Below are positions 1-7,081 of a stretch of DNA of 64,000 nt, one piece after another. Below the pieces are notes generated by a model, which saw nothing but the letters and a program-made list of their open reading frames with translations, was not told where the DNA came from and searched no databases. A program made the position numbers and the translations under genes. Position 1 is the first letter of the stretch. Each line of letters begins with the position of its first letter. Source of the DNA: Flavobacteriales bacterium (lineage in GTDB: Bacteria > Bacteroidota > Bacteroidia > Flavobacteriales_F > PHOS-HE28); assembly GCA_016716605.1 (NCBI GenBank), contig JADJWA010000001.1, positions 1 through 64,000 of the forward strand, given 5' to 3'.

Positions 1-413
1 TCGATGCGCACCAAACCACAGGTGGGCATGTTGGCCGGTCCTTCGCTCGCGAAGTATTCCACCACTTCCGTGAAGCCGGGGTTGTGCCCGAAGAGCATGA
101 CGCGATCGGCATCGTCGGGCAAGTTGGCCACTACACCCGCAATGCTGCGATCGCTGGCGTGATACAAGTTCGGATCGAGCCGGAATTGATCACCGCTTAG
201 TCCGAGTTCCTTCGCGAAGAAGCGCGCGGTGGTCTGCGCACGATTGGCATCGCTGCTCACGATCAACTGCACCGGCTCGTTGCGCTGCTTGAAGAAACGC
301 GCCATTGCCGGCGCATCGCGCAGGCCACGTTCGTTCAACGGACGCTCATGATCGCTCTGGCCCGGATCGGCCCATGAGCTCTTGGCGTGGCGGCAGAGGT
401 AGAGGGTGCGCAT
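1..413 (-). CDS. sixA: SixA-like phosphohistidine phosphatase (3' end cut by window)
   Basis: The protein starts MRTLYLCRHAKSSW, the classic RHA(K) signature of the SixA branch of the histidine phosphatase superfamily, with the catalytic phospho-accepting His at residue 9. A second family motif, FGHNPG, lies near residue 115. Family members dephosphorylate phosphohistidine on signalling proteins in the cytoplasm. The C-terminus runs off the left edge, so only about 137 residues are visible. The start at 413 places the RHA motif at the expected N-terminal position. The next gene (NUDIX) lies upstream on the same strand. Confidence 0.85.
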   Translation of the reverse strand, partial: MRTLYLCRHAKSSWADPGQSDHERPLNERGLRDAPAMARFFKQRNEPVQLIVSSDANRAQTTARFFAKELGLSGDQFRLDPNLYHASDRSIAGVVANLPDDADRVMLFGHNPGFTEVVEYFASEGPANMPTCGLVRI

Positions 414-531
414 GGGGGCTTGTGGTCAGAAGCGGGTCAAGGGTAACGAGATTGCTTCGCAAGATCGCCGTTGGCGATCATGCTCGCAATGACTCATTCA
501 GCCAGAGAGCAGCCAGATGAAACCAACCGTA

Positions 532-1167
532 TCATGAAGCACTCCGGCTGGCGGTCAGCCACGCATCGAAGACCACGCGCAAAGAGGCGTAGCTGCCTGC
601 GATGATCGCCGGCAGCTCTTGGCGCGTGGCCCAGCGCGCCTGGTCGATGTCCTCTTCGTGCTGCGCGATGAGCGGCTCGAGCGAGGAGCCCTGCATGCGG
701 AACCAATCCGTGCGCTTCAGCCAGGGGCGGCCCTTCTCGGTGTAGGTGTGCCAGGTGCTGGGCAAGGGCGATAGGATGCGCAGCTGCTTCAGCCCGCACT
801 CCTCCTGCACTTCGCGCACGGCGGCTTCTTCGCTGCTCTCGCCTTTGTCGAGCTTGCCTTTGGGAAGGTCCCAGTGCCCGCGCCGATGGATCACGAGCAA
901 GCGGCCGCTTTCATCCTGCACCGCACCGCCGGCCGCCACCACCGGCGCATGCATGCTGCTGAACGAGCGCCACGCATCGAAGCCGCTGGCGCTGAAGAGC
1001 AGCAGTCCCTTCACTTCGGCATGGCCCAAGGCGCCGACCGCGCGCTCCACCTCGGCATCGCGGCCGGCATTCACCAGCAGCCAATGCTCGCGCACGGCCT
1101 CGTCAGGCGCCGCTGTGGATATCTCCACCGGCTTCCCTCCTACCCACACCGCATACTTTCGCCGCAT
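532..1167 (-). CDS. NUDIX hydrolase
   Basis: A 211-residue protein with a complete Nudix box in its second half (GKLDKGESSEEAAVREVQEE continuing CG), matching GX5EX7REUXEEXGU, which binds Mg2+ and hydrolyses nucleoside-diphosphate-linked substrates. The roughly 80 residues before it are a separate N-terminal region with no motif I recognise. I chose the ATG at 1167 because the protein then begins MRRKYAVWVGG; an upstream in-frame ATG at 1254 lies deep inside pyrE on the other strand. The start codon overlaps the divergent pyrE start by two bases. The exact substrate cannot be told. Confidence 0.85.
   Translation of the reverse strand: MRRKYAVWVGGKPVEISTAAPDEAVREHWLLVNAGRDAEVERAVGALGHAEVKGLLLFSASGFDAWRSFSSMHAPVVAAGGAVQDESGRLLVIHRRGHWDLPKGKLDKGESSEEAAVREVQEECGLKQLRILSPLPSTWHTYTEKGRPWLKRTDWFRMQGSSLEPLIAQHEEDIDQARWATRQELPAIIAGSYASLRVVFDAWLTASRSAS
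1154..1161 (+). promoter_or_regulatory. -7 box (TACTTTCG) for pyrE
   Basis: TACTTTCG matches the Bacteroidota -7 consensus TAnnTTTG except for T to C at position 7. It ends only 4 nt before the pyrE ATG, so the mRNA would be leaderless or nearly so. The same octamer stands before four other genes in this window. Confidence 0.5.
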
Positions 1168-1816
1168 GGCATCACCGTTGGATCCGTCGCTGAAGGTGGC
1201 ACAATTCCTTCTCCAGATCAAGGCCGTCAAACTTAGCCCCAAGAAGCCCTTCACCTGGGCCAGCGGCTGGAAGAGCCCGATCTACTGCGACAACCGCAAG
1301 ATCCTCTCCTACCCGGCGGTGCGCACCTACATCCGCCAGCAATTCGTGCATGTGATCAACAGCGAGTTCGGCCGGCCCGACATGATCGCGGGCGTGGCCA
1401 CCGGCGGCATCGCGCACGGCGCATTGGTGGCGCATGACCTCGGCCTGCCCTTCATCTACGTGCGCAGCGGCGCCAAGGACCACGGCATGAAGAATCAGGT
1501 GGAAGGCGACCTGACCGTGGGCCGCAGCGTGGTGGTGGTGGAAGACCTGGTGAGCACCGGCAAGAGCAGCCTCAACGCGGTGGACGCCCTGCGCGAGGCC
1601 GGCTGCGAAGTGAAGGGCATGGTGAGCATCTTCACCTACGGCTTCGATGAGGCCACGAAGGCCTTCGCGAAGGCCAAGGTGCCCTTGCACTCGCTCACCA
1701 ACTACAGCGTGCTGGTTGACCAAGCCCTGCAAGACGAGTACATCACCGAGAAGGACCTGCTGCCGTTGAATGAGTGGAGGAAGGATCCGGCGGGGTGGGG
1801 CGTGGTGAAGGCGTGA
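1166..1816 (+). CDS. pyrE: Orotate phosphoribosyltransferase
   Basis: A 216-residue protein that converts orotate and PRPP to OMP in pyrimidine synthesis. It carries the PRPP-binding motif SVVVVEDLVSTGKS (about residues 121-134) and the N-terminal KSPIYCDNRKI segment typical of PyrE, and has the family's usual length. The ATG at 1166 gives MASPLDPSLKVAQFLL; further upstream the frame lies within the NUDIX gene on the opposite strand. The SRPBCC gene follows on the same strand 87 nt later. Confidence 0.95.
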   Translation: MASPLDPSLKVAQFLLQIKAVKLSPKKPFTWASGWKSPIYCDNRKILSYPAVRTYIRQQFVHVINSEFGRPDMIAGVATGGIAHGALVAHDLGLPFIYVRSGAKDHGMKNQVEGDLTVGRSVVVVEDLVSTGKSSLNAVDALREAGCEVKGMVSIFTYGFDEATKAFAKAKVPLHSLTNYSVLVDQALQDEYITEKDLLPLNEWRKDPAGWGVVKA

Positions 1817-1903
1817 GATAGCTCCATGCAGGTAATGGGACCGCTTCGCTAGCCCTCCTTCGTCGGGCTAGCTCGCGGTGACCGGTTTCAACACAAGACT
1901 CCA

Positions 1904-2305
1904 ATGACAACTATCGAAAGCAAGAAAGTCACCATCGCGAAACCGGCAGCCGAGCTGCACGCCTTCCTGCAGGACATGAACAACTTCCAGCAGCTGCTGC
2001 CCACCAGCCGCATCAGCGATTGGCAAAGCGATGGCAAGAGCTGCTCCTTCAAGGTGCAGGGCGCCGCCACCATCGGCCTCGCGCTCGACGGCGGCGAAGC
2101 CCCCTCACTGGTGAAGATGAAGGCCACCGAGCGCAGCCCCTTCCCCTTCACGCTCGACGTGCACCTGAACGAAGCCAACGGCACCACCACGCTCCACCAG
2201 GTCTTCAACGCGGACCTCAATCCCTTCATCAAGATGATGGTGGAGAAGCCGCTCGGCAACCTCTTCGATCACATCGTGGAGAGGATGAAGGAGGTGCATG
2301 GGTAG
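1904..2305 (+). CDS. SRPBCC (START-like) family protein
   Basis: A 133-residue cytoplasmic protein with the layout of a small helix-grip fold: an N-terminal strand (IESKKVTIAKPAAEL), a helix containing FLQDMNNFQQLLP, and a long C-terminal helix (NPFIKMMVEKPLGNLFDHIVERM). The fold binds hydrophobic ligands, but the ligand here is unknown. There is no signal peptide. It sits directly downstream of pyrE in the same direction and may be co-transcribed. Confidence 0.8.
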   Translation: MTTIESKKVTIAKPAAELHAFLQDMNNFQQLLPTSRISDWQSDGKSCSFKVQGAATIGLALDGGEAPSLVKMKATERSPFPFTLDVHLNEANGTTTLHQVFNADLNPFIKMMVEKPLGNLFDHIVERMKEVHG

Positions 2306-2337
2306 GTAGAGGGAGCGCATCGAGGTATCACCCCGGC

Positions 2338-2520
2338 TCACGCGCCCAATGCACGAAGTGCCTCGTACACCAGGAATGCTGGCCACACCACGGCTTTGAG
2401 CAAGCCCAAGGCCCCCATCCAGAAACCCGTGGCGTGCGCGATGTAATAGATGGCCGCACCAACGAAGCCCAAGCCGTACACCGCGCCACTAGGCCCTTGC
2501 TGCTGTATCCGCTCTTTCAT
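2338..2520 (-). CDS. Small conserved membrane protein
   Basis: A 60-residue protein, MKERIQQQGPSG..., with two hydrophobic stretches (about residues 13-31 and 36-55) separated by a Gly/Trp-containing turn. It resembles short integral membrane proteins common in Bacteroidota genomes; no function is known to me. It converges on the SRPBCC gene, with 32 nt between the stop codons. Confidence 0.65.
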   Translation of the reverse strand: MKERIQQQGPSGAVYGLGFVGAAIYYIAHATGFWMGALGLLKAVVWPAFLVYEALRALGA

Positions 2521-2564
2521 GGCTGCTGTTTGCTGGTGTGAACTTCGGCAGGGCGCCGCACCGC

Positions 2565-2933
2565 GCGACTGACGAATGTCAGGAGGGAGAGGGAGATGAT
2601 GCGGACAAGATCCTGCTGAGCCGCTTCGAGGTGGTGAAGCGCGGCAGCCTCATCGGCTAGCTGAACCCGCCGAAGAACCTGGGTGCCTTCGTTACCAACC
2701 GCAGCGGCCGCGTAGCCCTGCAGTGGAAGCGCGAGGACGGTGCCGACATGCACCATGTGTTCATGAGCACCACGGCCGAGCCCTTCAACTGGCAGCTCAT
2801 CGGCGCCACCAGCAAGAGCCGCTTCAATGCGGACAGCCTGGAGCCGGGCACCTTCTACTTCTTCGCCGTGAGCGCCCTGGGCACCGCTGGCGAGAGCAGC
2901 AAGAGCGAGCCCTGCCGCGCCATGGCCGCGTAA
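2565..2933 (+). pseudogene. Fibronectin type III domain protein remnant (5' truncated, internal TAG)
   Basis: One frame reads ATDECQEGEGDDADKILLSR, then FEVVKRGSLIG, then a TAG stop at 2658-2660, then LNPPKNLGAFVTNRSG and a recognisable FnIII fold (VALQW, GTFYFFAVSALG), ending at TAA 2931-2933. Known Bacteroidota FnIII proteins of about 200 residues have Glu where the TAG stands (GELNPP), so a GAG to TAG change is the simplest reading. The N-terminal half is missing. The C-terminal 61 residues remain open from an internal ATG at 2748, but I do not believe this is a functional gene. Confidence 0.65.
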
Positions 2934-3072
2934 GGCGCCACTGCCCGCGCGACCTGCCTGCCGCGCAATACTGGACATACTCTCCGAAGGACATCCGCCC
3001 CGGCGCGCAAGCGTTGGGGCGGTGTCGTTTGGGGGGTACGTGGACGGCGAGGTGGCAATATGCACCAACGAG

Positions 3073-3101
3073 AAGGACCGCCCCATTCCGAGGCGGCCCT
3101 T
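3073..3101 (-). terminator. Hairpin terminator downstream of the cytolysin-like gene
   Basis: Ten-base arms at 3073-3082 and 3092-3101 pair completely if one G-U wobble is allowed on the minus-strand RNA, with a 9-nt loop. It lies 21 nt past the stop of the minus-strand gene ending at 3122. There is no clear U tract. Confidence 0.5.
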
Positions 3102-3121
3102 CCAATGGCGTTTGTCCGAAA

Positions 3122-4807
3122 TCACTCATCTACCAACGTGACTTGGAACGGTTTGTACTTGACTTTGAAGTACGCGCTTTCCTCGTTGTTCTCGCAAGGC
3201 AGGTCGTTGCCGCCGGTATCGCCATTCACGATCATCTGCTCAATGAAGCCTGAAGTAACAGCGATGGTCTCGGATCCGTGAGAGGGGTCCGGCCCTTCCA
3301 TGTACTGCACATGGTAAGTGGTGTTGGCCGAAATCGTCGAAACCACTTTCCCGGGCGGCGCTGTGTAAAGCACGCTGGTCACCAGCACCCTTGCCCTGGT
3401 GTCATCGGGGTCGGTATCGGGCCGCGTCTCGTTGAATAGTACGTTCACCGAGGCTTCAACGCGCTTCCCGTCCGTCGATGGTGCAATGGTGATCGGACCA
3501 GACACATAGGGACCATTCCCACCGAAATCGCTGTCGCAGCCGGGCTCGAGCACCGGGCAGTACTCACGCCATTGGCCGCCCTCGATCTGCGTGGTCACCA
3601 AGGTGCCAGTCAATTCGCATTGACGCACGTTGTAATCGCTAACGGTCACGAAGTTGACGATGGCATTGTCACTGAGTCTGCGCACTGCCATCGCGATGGG
3701 CGCACCAGGCGATGAGTTGGGATTGAATTGCGCCCCACTGCCGATCATGCCGCCGATGTCGCCCGCAGCGATGTCCTGAAGCCCGCTGGTATTGCCTCCG
3801 ATCATGAACACGCTGATCTGCCGGTCCTCCAGCGCATTCATCTGTGCGTTGTTGAAGTCGAACGTGCCACTGGCGGTGTAGGCGTTCCATGAAGCTTGGA
3901 TGGCCTGCCTCACCTCTTGGGAACTTGAGGAGGATTCGATGGTGACGTAAGCGATCCGCCCGTATGTGATGGAGGAGATGTAGACGGGGCAGTGGTTCTG
4001 ATCGATCATTTGTTCATGGCTGGGCAGGTGTCCCTGCCCGAACCAATCATCGGGTTCTGCTGGCACGTTCAGGTTCATTGTGTAGTAGGCTTGAACCAAT
4101 TTCAACAGGAATCTCGACCGCTGCTGAACACTATTCCAGGAGAATTGACCGGCAATGCTGCCGCCCCAAAGCCCGAAATTGGCGCCCACTCCGAAACCAA
4201 GCTGCCGCTGCGCCTCTTCGCGCGCCTTCACCTCATGCGTATGCAGCATTACAGTGCTGGGCGTTCCACCGACAATGGCATTGCTGATGAGGCTGTTGTG
4301 CGCATCGGCGTATGCAGAGAGCCCCGGATTCGCCATCACCACCGATGCGGAGGCCGAGCCCGTGTTCAAGGAGCTCGTCACCGTGAGCGGCGCGCGCCCT
4401 TGGTAGTTCATGGGCGTCCATTCGCCGCTGGAGATCGATCCGCCGCGCAGGATGGAACCTACATACGCCACATCGCTAGGACCGAAGATGGAGGCCTCGT
4501 TGAACTGCGGGCCGAAGCGCATGGGCTGCACCTGGCATGTCCAGGTCTGTTGGTTCTCCTGCTCATCCTCTTCTGATGCACCACCTGTTGGCATCGGTGG
4601 ATCCACAGGTGCGGGGAATTGCAAGCAGTTCGTTTGACCGGCGATCGCCGAATTGAAGGCTTCGCGCAAGGAGTCGTCGACATACTGGATGATGACCTCA
4701 TCATCGGGCATCGGCCAATCTGGCCCGCCGTTCGGTTCCTTCTTGCACGCTGTTGCGGCGGCAACGGTGAGCAGGAGCGTTACTGATTTCTGGAAAGCGT
4801 GTTTCAT
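3122..4807 (-). CDS. Thiol-activated cytolysin family (CDC-like) lipoprotein
   Basis: A 561-residue protein with a lipoprotein signal (VAAATAC, lipid Cys at 21). The middle follows the order of motifs in cholesterol-dependent cytolysins: YVGSILRGG (about 115-122), QGRAPLTV (136-143), KLVQAYYTMNLNVPAEP (236-252; compare the I/Y-x-YTV-x-LP-P segment of CDCs), SSITYGRIAYVTIES (278-292, containing the conserved YGR), and SVFMIGG (332-338; compare the LGG segment). I do not see the tryptophan-rich undecapeptide of classical toxins. Known Bacteroidota relatives (CDC-like proteins) form pores after activation. The start is 2 nt from the upstream gene's end, so the two form an operon. Pore formation here is inference. 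Confidence 0.75.
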   Translation of the reverse strand: MKHAFQKSVTLLLTVAAATACKKEPNGGPDWPMPDDEVIIQYVDDSLREAFNSAIAGQTNCLQFPAPVDPPMPTGGASEEDEQENQQTWTCQVQPMRFGPQFNEASIFGPSDVAYVGSILRGGSISSGEWTPMNYQGRAPLTVTSSLNTGSASASVVMANPGLSAYADAHNSLISNAIVGGTPSTVMLHTHEVKAREEAQRQLGFGVGANFGLWGGSIAGQFSWNSVQQRSRFLLKLVQAYYTMNLNVPAEPDDWFGQGHLPSHEQMIDQNHCPVYISSITYGRIAYVTIESSSSSQEVRQAIQASWNAYTASGTFDFNNAQMNALEDRQISVFMIGGNTSGLQDIAAGDIGGMIGSGAQFNPNSSPGAPIAMAVRRLSDNAIVNFVTVSDYNVRQCELTGTLVTTQIEGGQWREYCPVLEPGCDSDFGGNGPYVSGPITIAPSTDGKRVEASVNVLFNETRPDTDPDDTRARVLVTSVLYTAPPGKVVSTISANTTYHVQYMEGPDPSHGSETIAVTSGFIEQMIVNGDTGGNDLPCENNEESAYFKVKYKPFQVTLVDE

Positions 4808-4809
4808 GG

Positions 4810-5556
4810 TTAACGTGTGTTGGTTCTTGTGAGTGGAATGCTGAACCCGATGCGGGCCAGCGGTTGCGTGGTCAATCGGAAGGCGAAGGGGCGTTGATGG
4901 GTGTGCAATCCTTCCCCGAAGGGGTTATGATCCCCTTCCACGGTTGGCACTGTTCCCACCACGGCGAGAACGATCTCCGCGCATAGGCTCGCGTAGCGGA
5001 TGGAGAAACCGGCTGCGGCCTGTGCTCCATTGTTCCGGACCCGGTATGTCCGTGACGGAGGTATGCCTTCCGCCGAGCGAGGACTCAAGCGGTAATCCCA
5101 CACCTCTCGTTGGTAGCCGATGCGGGCAACGCCCTCCACCCGGATCCTGCGCTCACTCCGCAAGCGCTCTACTGAAGCGCGCCCGTTCCCCCACGCCGGA
5201 CAAGCAATGGCGCCGGGCCTCCGTTTCCGTGGCCGCGCACCGAGCAATGGCTGATAGAGCCCCGCCGAATAAACCACGCCCTTGAGTTCCCGCTCCACCG
5301 CGTAGAGACCGGTGGCCCCTGTATTGAAGGCATAATGCCCCGCAACCGTGATGGCCAGCCTCCCCACGCGGAGGCCGCCTGCTGCGCCGCCCGTCTGATC
5401 GTTCCCGATACCGTTGGCATCGGCCGCGAGCAAGAGGCGTAACTGCGGAAACTCATGCGCCTGTGCGTTCGCTACCGTGGAGCCACTCCATATGAGTAGG
5501 AGCATGCCCATGGGAAAGCTGAGAATGACGGGTTTGAGCTTTGTTCTTGGTTTCAT
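4810..5556 (-). CDS. Exported protein of unknown function, partner of the cytolysin-like gene
   Basis: A 248-residue protein beginning with a positively charged N-terminus and a hydrophobic segment ending ANAQA, a good signal peptide. The rest is rich in alternating polar/hydrophobic strands and Arg, as in small outer-membrane or periplasmic beta proteins, but I recognise no family. It is followed after 2 nt by the cytolysin-like lipoprotein gene, so the pair is probably co-transcribed from the 220-nt gap that also contains a bipartite motif and a stem-loop. It may be a partner, regulator or immunity factor, which is only inference from position. Confidence 0.6.
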   Translation of the reverse strand: MKPRTKLKPVILSFPMGMLLLIWSGSTVANAQAHEFPQLRLLLAADANGIGNDQTGGAAGGLRVGRLAITVAGHYAFNTGATGLYAVERELKGVVYSAGLYQPLLGARPRKRRPGAIACPAWGNGRASVERLRSERRIRVEGVARIGYQREVWDYRLSPRSAEGIPPSRTYRVRNNGAQAAAGFSIRYASLCAEIVLAVVGTVPTVEGDHNPFGEGLHTHQRPFAFRLTTQPLARIGFSIPLTRTNTR

Positions 5557-5675
5557 GGCCAGGTGTTATCGGGTTCATTCCTCGGTCAGTTCTTCCAATT
5601 CCCAGTACATGGCCAACAGAATGGAGGAAAGGATGTGCCTCATGGTGCTTGTGGAATTCCTCGCCTACTCGCTTG

Positions 5676-5696
5676 GGGCTTTTCGGCATCCGCCCG
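5676..5696. repeat. Conserved stem-loop element, copy 1
   Basis: A 21-nt sequence (GGGC arm, loop TTTTCGGCATCC, GCCC arm plus G) that recurs with one mismatch at 20579-20599. Both copies are accompanied by CGCCTACTC on one side (5662-5670) and by the bipartite motif 24-25 nt away on the other. Its function is unknown. Confidence 0.55.
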
Positions 5697-5721
5697 AACC
5701 GGGACCATCCACGGTTCAAGG

Positions 5722-5752
5722 GTTCATACCAGGCTAGCCGAAAGCGTTATCA
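5722..5752. promoter_or_regulatory. Bipartite motif, site 1
   Basis: GTTCATACC, 14 nt, then CGTTATCA. The same two halves at the same spacing occur at 13745, 18972 and 20624. This copy lies in the divergent gap between the cytolysin partner gene (minus) and the ECF sigma gene (plus, start 24 nt away). On the minus strand it reads TGATAACG-N14-GGTATGAAC, which could be -35/-10 elements of an alternative promoter. Confidence 0.55.
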
Positions 5753-5776
5753 AGCCGCCCGGCTACATTCGGGGCC

Positions 5777-6403
5777 ATGCAACTGGTCCGATCCGATGCT
5801 GATCTGGTGAACGGGCTCCTGAGCGCCGATCAGGCCAGCCAGTCAAGAGCCGTGGACCAGGTGCTCGCCAAGATCAAGCCCGTCATCGTCGATCATGTGC
5901 GGGCGAACAGCGGGAGCCGGGAGGATGGACTGGCCATCGCCACGGATACAGTCGTCGAGCTTTGGAAAGCCGCAGCGGCGGGCAAGTACACGGTGCAGTC
6001 GAACGCACAGATGACCTCTTGGTGCTTCGGCACCGCGCGCAACCTGTGGCTGAAGGAGTTGCGACGCCGCCGGCGATTTGATAACGGTGGGCTGGGTACA
6101 GGGAATGAACCGGTGGAAACACACACACCGGAAGCTGAACTCATGGAATCGGAAGTGGACCCTCAGGAAACCGCCCGGCAGCAGAATGCTCTGCGCGCCT
6201 TCGACCGGCTTGGCGCCGACTGCCAGCAACTGTTCCGGATGGACGCCGATAAGAAGAAGCCCGAAGAGATCATGCTGGCCATGGGCTGGAAGGACCAGGA
6301 CTACGTGCGCCTGAAGCGTTTCCGCTGCCGTAAGGCGTTCAACCAGTTCCACGAAGCGGAAAGGAATTCCATGGGTGCATACCATCAACCTGCGCGACCA
6401 TGA
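5777..6403 (+). CDS. ECF-type RNA polymerase sigma factor
   Basis: A 208-residue protein. The first half has region 2 features (helix with DGLAIATDTVVELWKAA, then TSWCFGTARNLWLKELRRRRR as the 2.3-2.4-like core-binding and -10 recognition segment). The second half has a region 4-like helix-turn-helix (LGADCQQLFRMDADKKKPEEI, then MLAMGWKDQDYVRLKRFRCRKAF). It would direct RNA polymerase to alternative promoters. Its stop overlaps the start of the next gene (ATGA at 6400-6403), the translational coupling typical of sigma/anti-sigma pairs. A bipartite motif lies just upstream and may mark autoregulation. Confidence 0.85.
   Translation: MQLVRSDADLVNGLLSADQASQSRAVDQVLAKIKPVIVDHVRANSGSREDGLAIATDTVVELWKAAAAGKYTVQSNAQMTSWCFGTARNLWLKELRRRRRFDNGGLGTGNEPVETHTPEAELMESEVDPQETARQQNALRAFDRLGADCQQLFRMDADKKKPEEIMLAMGWKDQDYVRLKRFRCRKAFNQFHEAERNSMGAYHQPARP
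6079..6109. promoter_or_regulatory. Bipartite motif variant inside the sigma gene
   Basis: TGATAACG at 6079-6086 is followed after 15 nt by GGAATGAAC, the reverse-orientation form of the intergenic motif with one extra spacer base. It points toward the anti-sigma gene. It lies in coding sequence, so it could be chance. Confidence 0.25.
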
Positions 6404-7074
6404 ACGAAGAGCAGGAGATCAAACGCAGCGAGCGGATCATCGCCTATGTGCAGGGGGCCATGAGTCCGGTGGAGCGCACCGCATTCGAGCATGAGATGGC
6501 CACGGACCCGGGTCTCCGGGCCGAGGTGGAGGCTGCGCAAGCCGTGACAGTGGCGTTGCGCAACGAACCGGAACTGCGTTTCCGCGAATTGGTCACGCGG
6601 GTATCAGCGGAACAGGAGCAGGCGAGCGGGAGCGGCACGGCGGCCCCAGTGATCCCGATAGGGCGCAAGCCGAATTGGGCCTGGATGGCAGCGGCAGCAA
6701 GCGTGCTGGTGCTCGTTGCCATTGGCATCGGCAACTACCTGCTGCCCACGGATCATGCTGAACTCGCCATGAACTACGTGGATCGGGCGCGGGGCGGTGT
6801 GCGCGGTCAAGTGCCAGCAGGCGTCATCGGCGAAGAGGCGCTGCTCGATAGCGCACTGGCCCTGTTGCAACAAAAGGAGGTGGAACGCGCGAAGTCGGTG
6901 CTTGGCACAGTTCCATTCACGACCACATGCACCGAGGCCCGCCGCGGGTTCGTGCTCGCGTTGGCGAACCTCATGCAAGACGACGAGGCCACCGCCCGCC
7001 AACTGCTCTTGCCTGTGACCTCAAGCGGGTGCAGCGAGAGCGCGCCCGCGAATGAGCTCTTGGAGGAATTGTGA
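6400..7074 (+). CDS. Putative single-pass anti-sigma factor
   Basis: A 224-residue protein with an N-terminal cytoplasmic part resembling anti-sigma N-termini (ERIIAYVQGAMSPVERTAFEHE, with the 'SPVER..FE' pattern of zinc-finger-less anti-sigma factors). One membrane helix (about 87-110, WAWMAAAASVLVLVAIGIGNYL) follows, then an exterior domain with a helical, TPR-like pattern (ALALLQQKEVERAKSVLG). It overlaps the sigma gene by 4 nt and ends 7 nt before the convergent CHAT gene. I infer that it holds the sigma factor at the inner membrane and exposes a C-terminal domain to the periplasm; this is not shown by sequence identity. Confidence 0.65.
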   Translation: MNEEQEIKRSERIIAYVQGAMSPVERTAFEHEMATDPGLRAEVEAAQAVTVALRNEPELRFRELVTRVSAEQEQASGSGTAAPVIPIGRKPNWAWMAAAASVLVLVAIGIGNYLLPTDHAELAMNYVDRARGGVRGQVPAGVIGEEALLDSALALLQQKEVERAKSVLGTVPFTTTCTEARRGFVLALANLMQDDEATARQLLLPVTSSGCSESAPANELLEEL

Positions 7075-7081
7075 CAGGCGC

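Noticed and set aside
5573..5581. A further half of the bipartite motif (GTTCATTCC) close to the cytolysin partner start
   Set aside because: The second half (CGTTATCA) is absent at the expected spacing, so it is not counted as a site.
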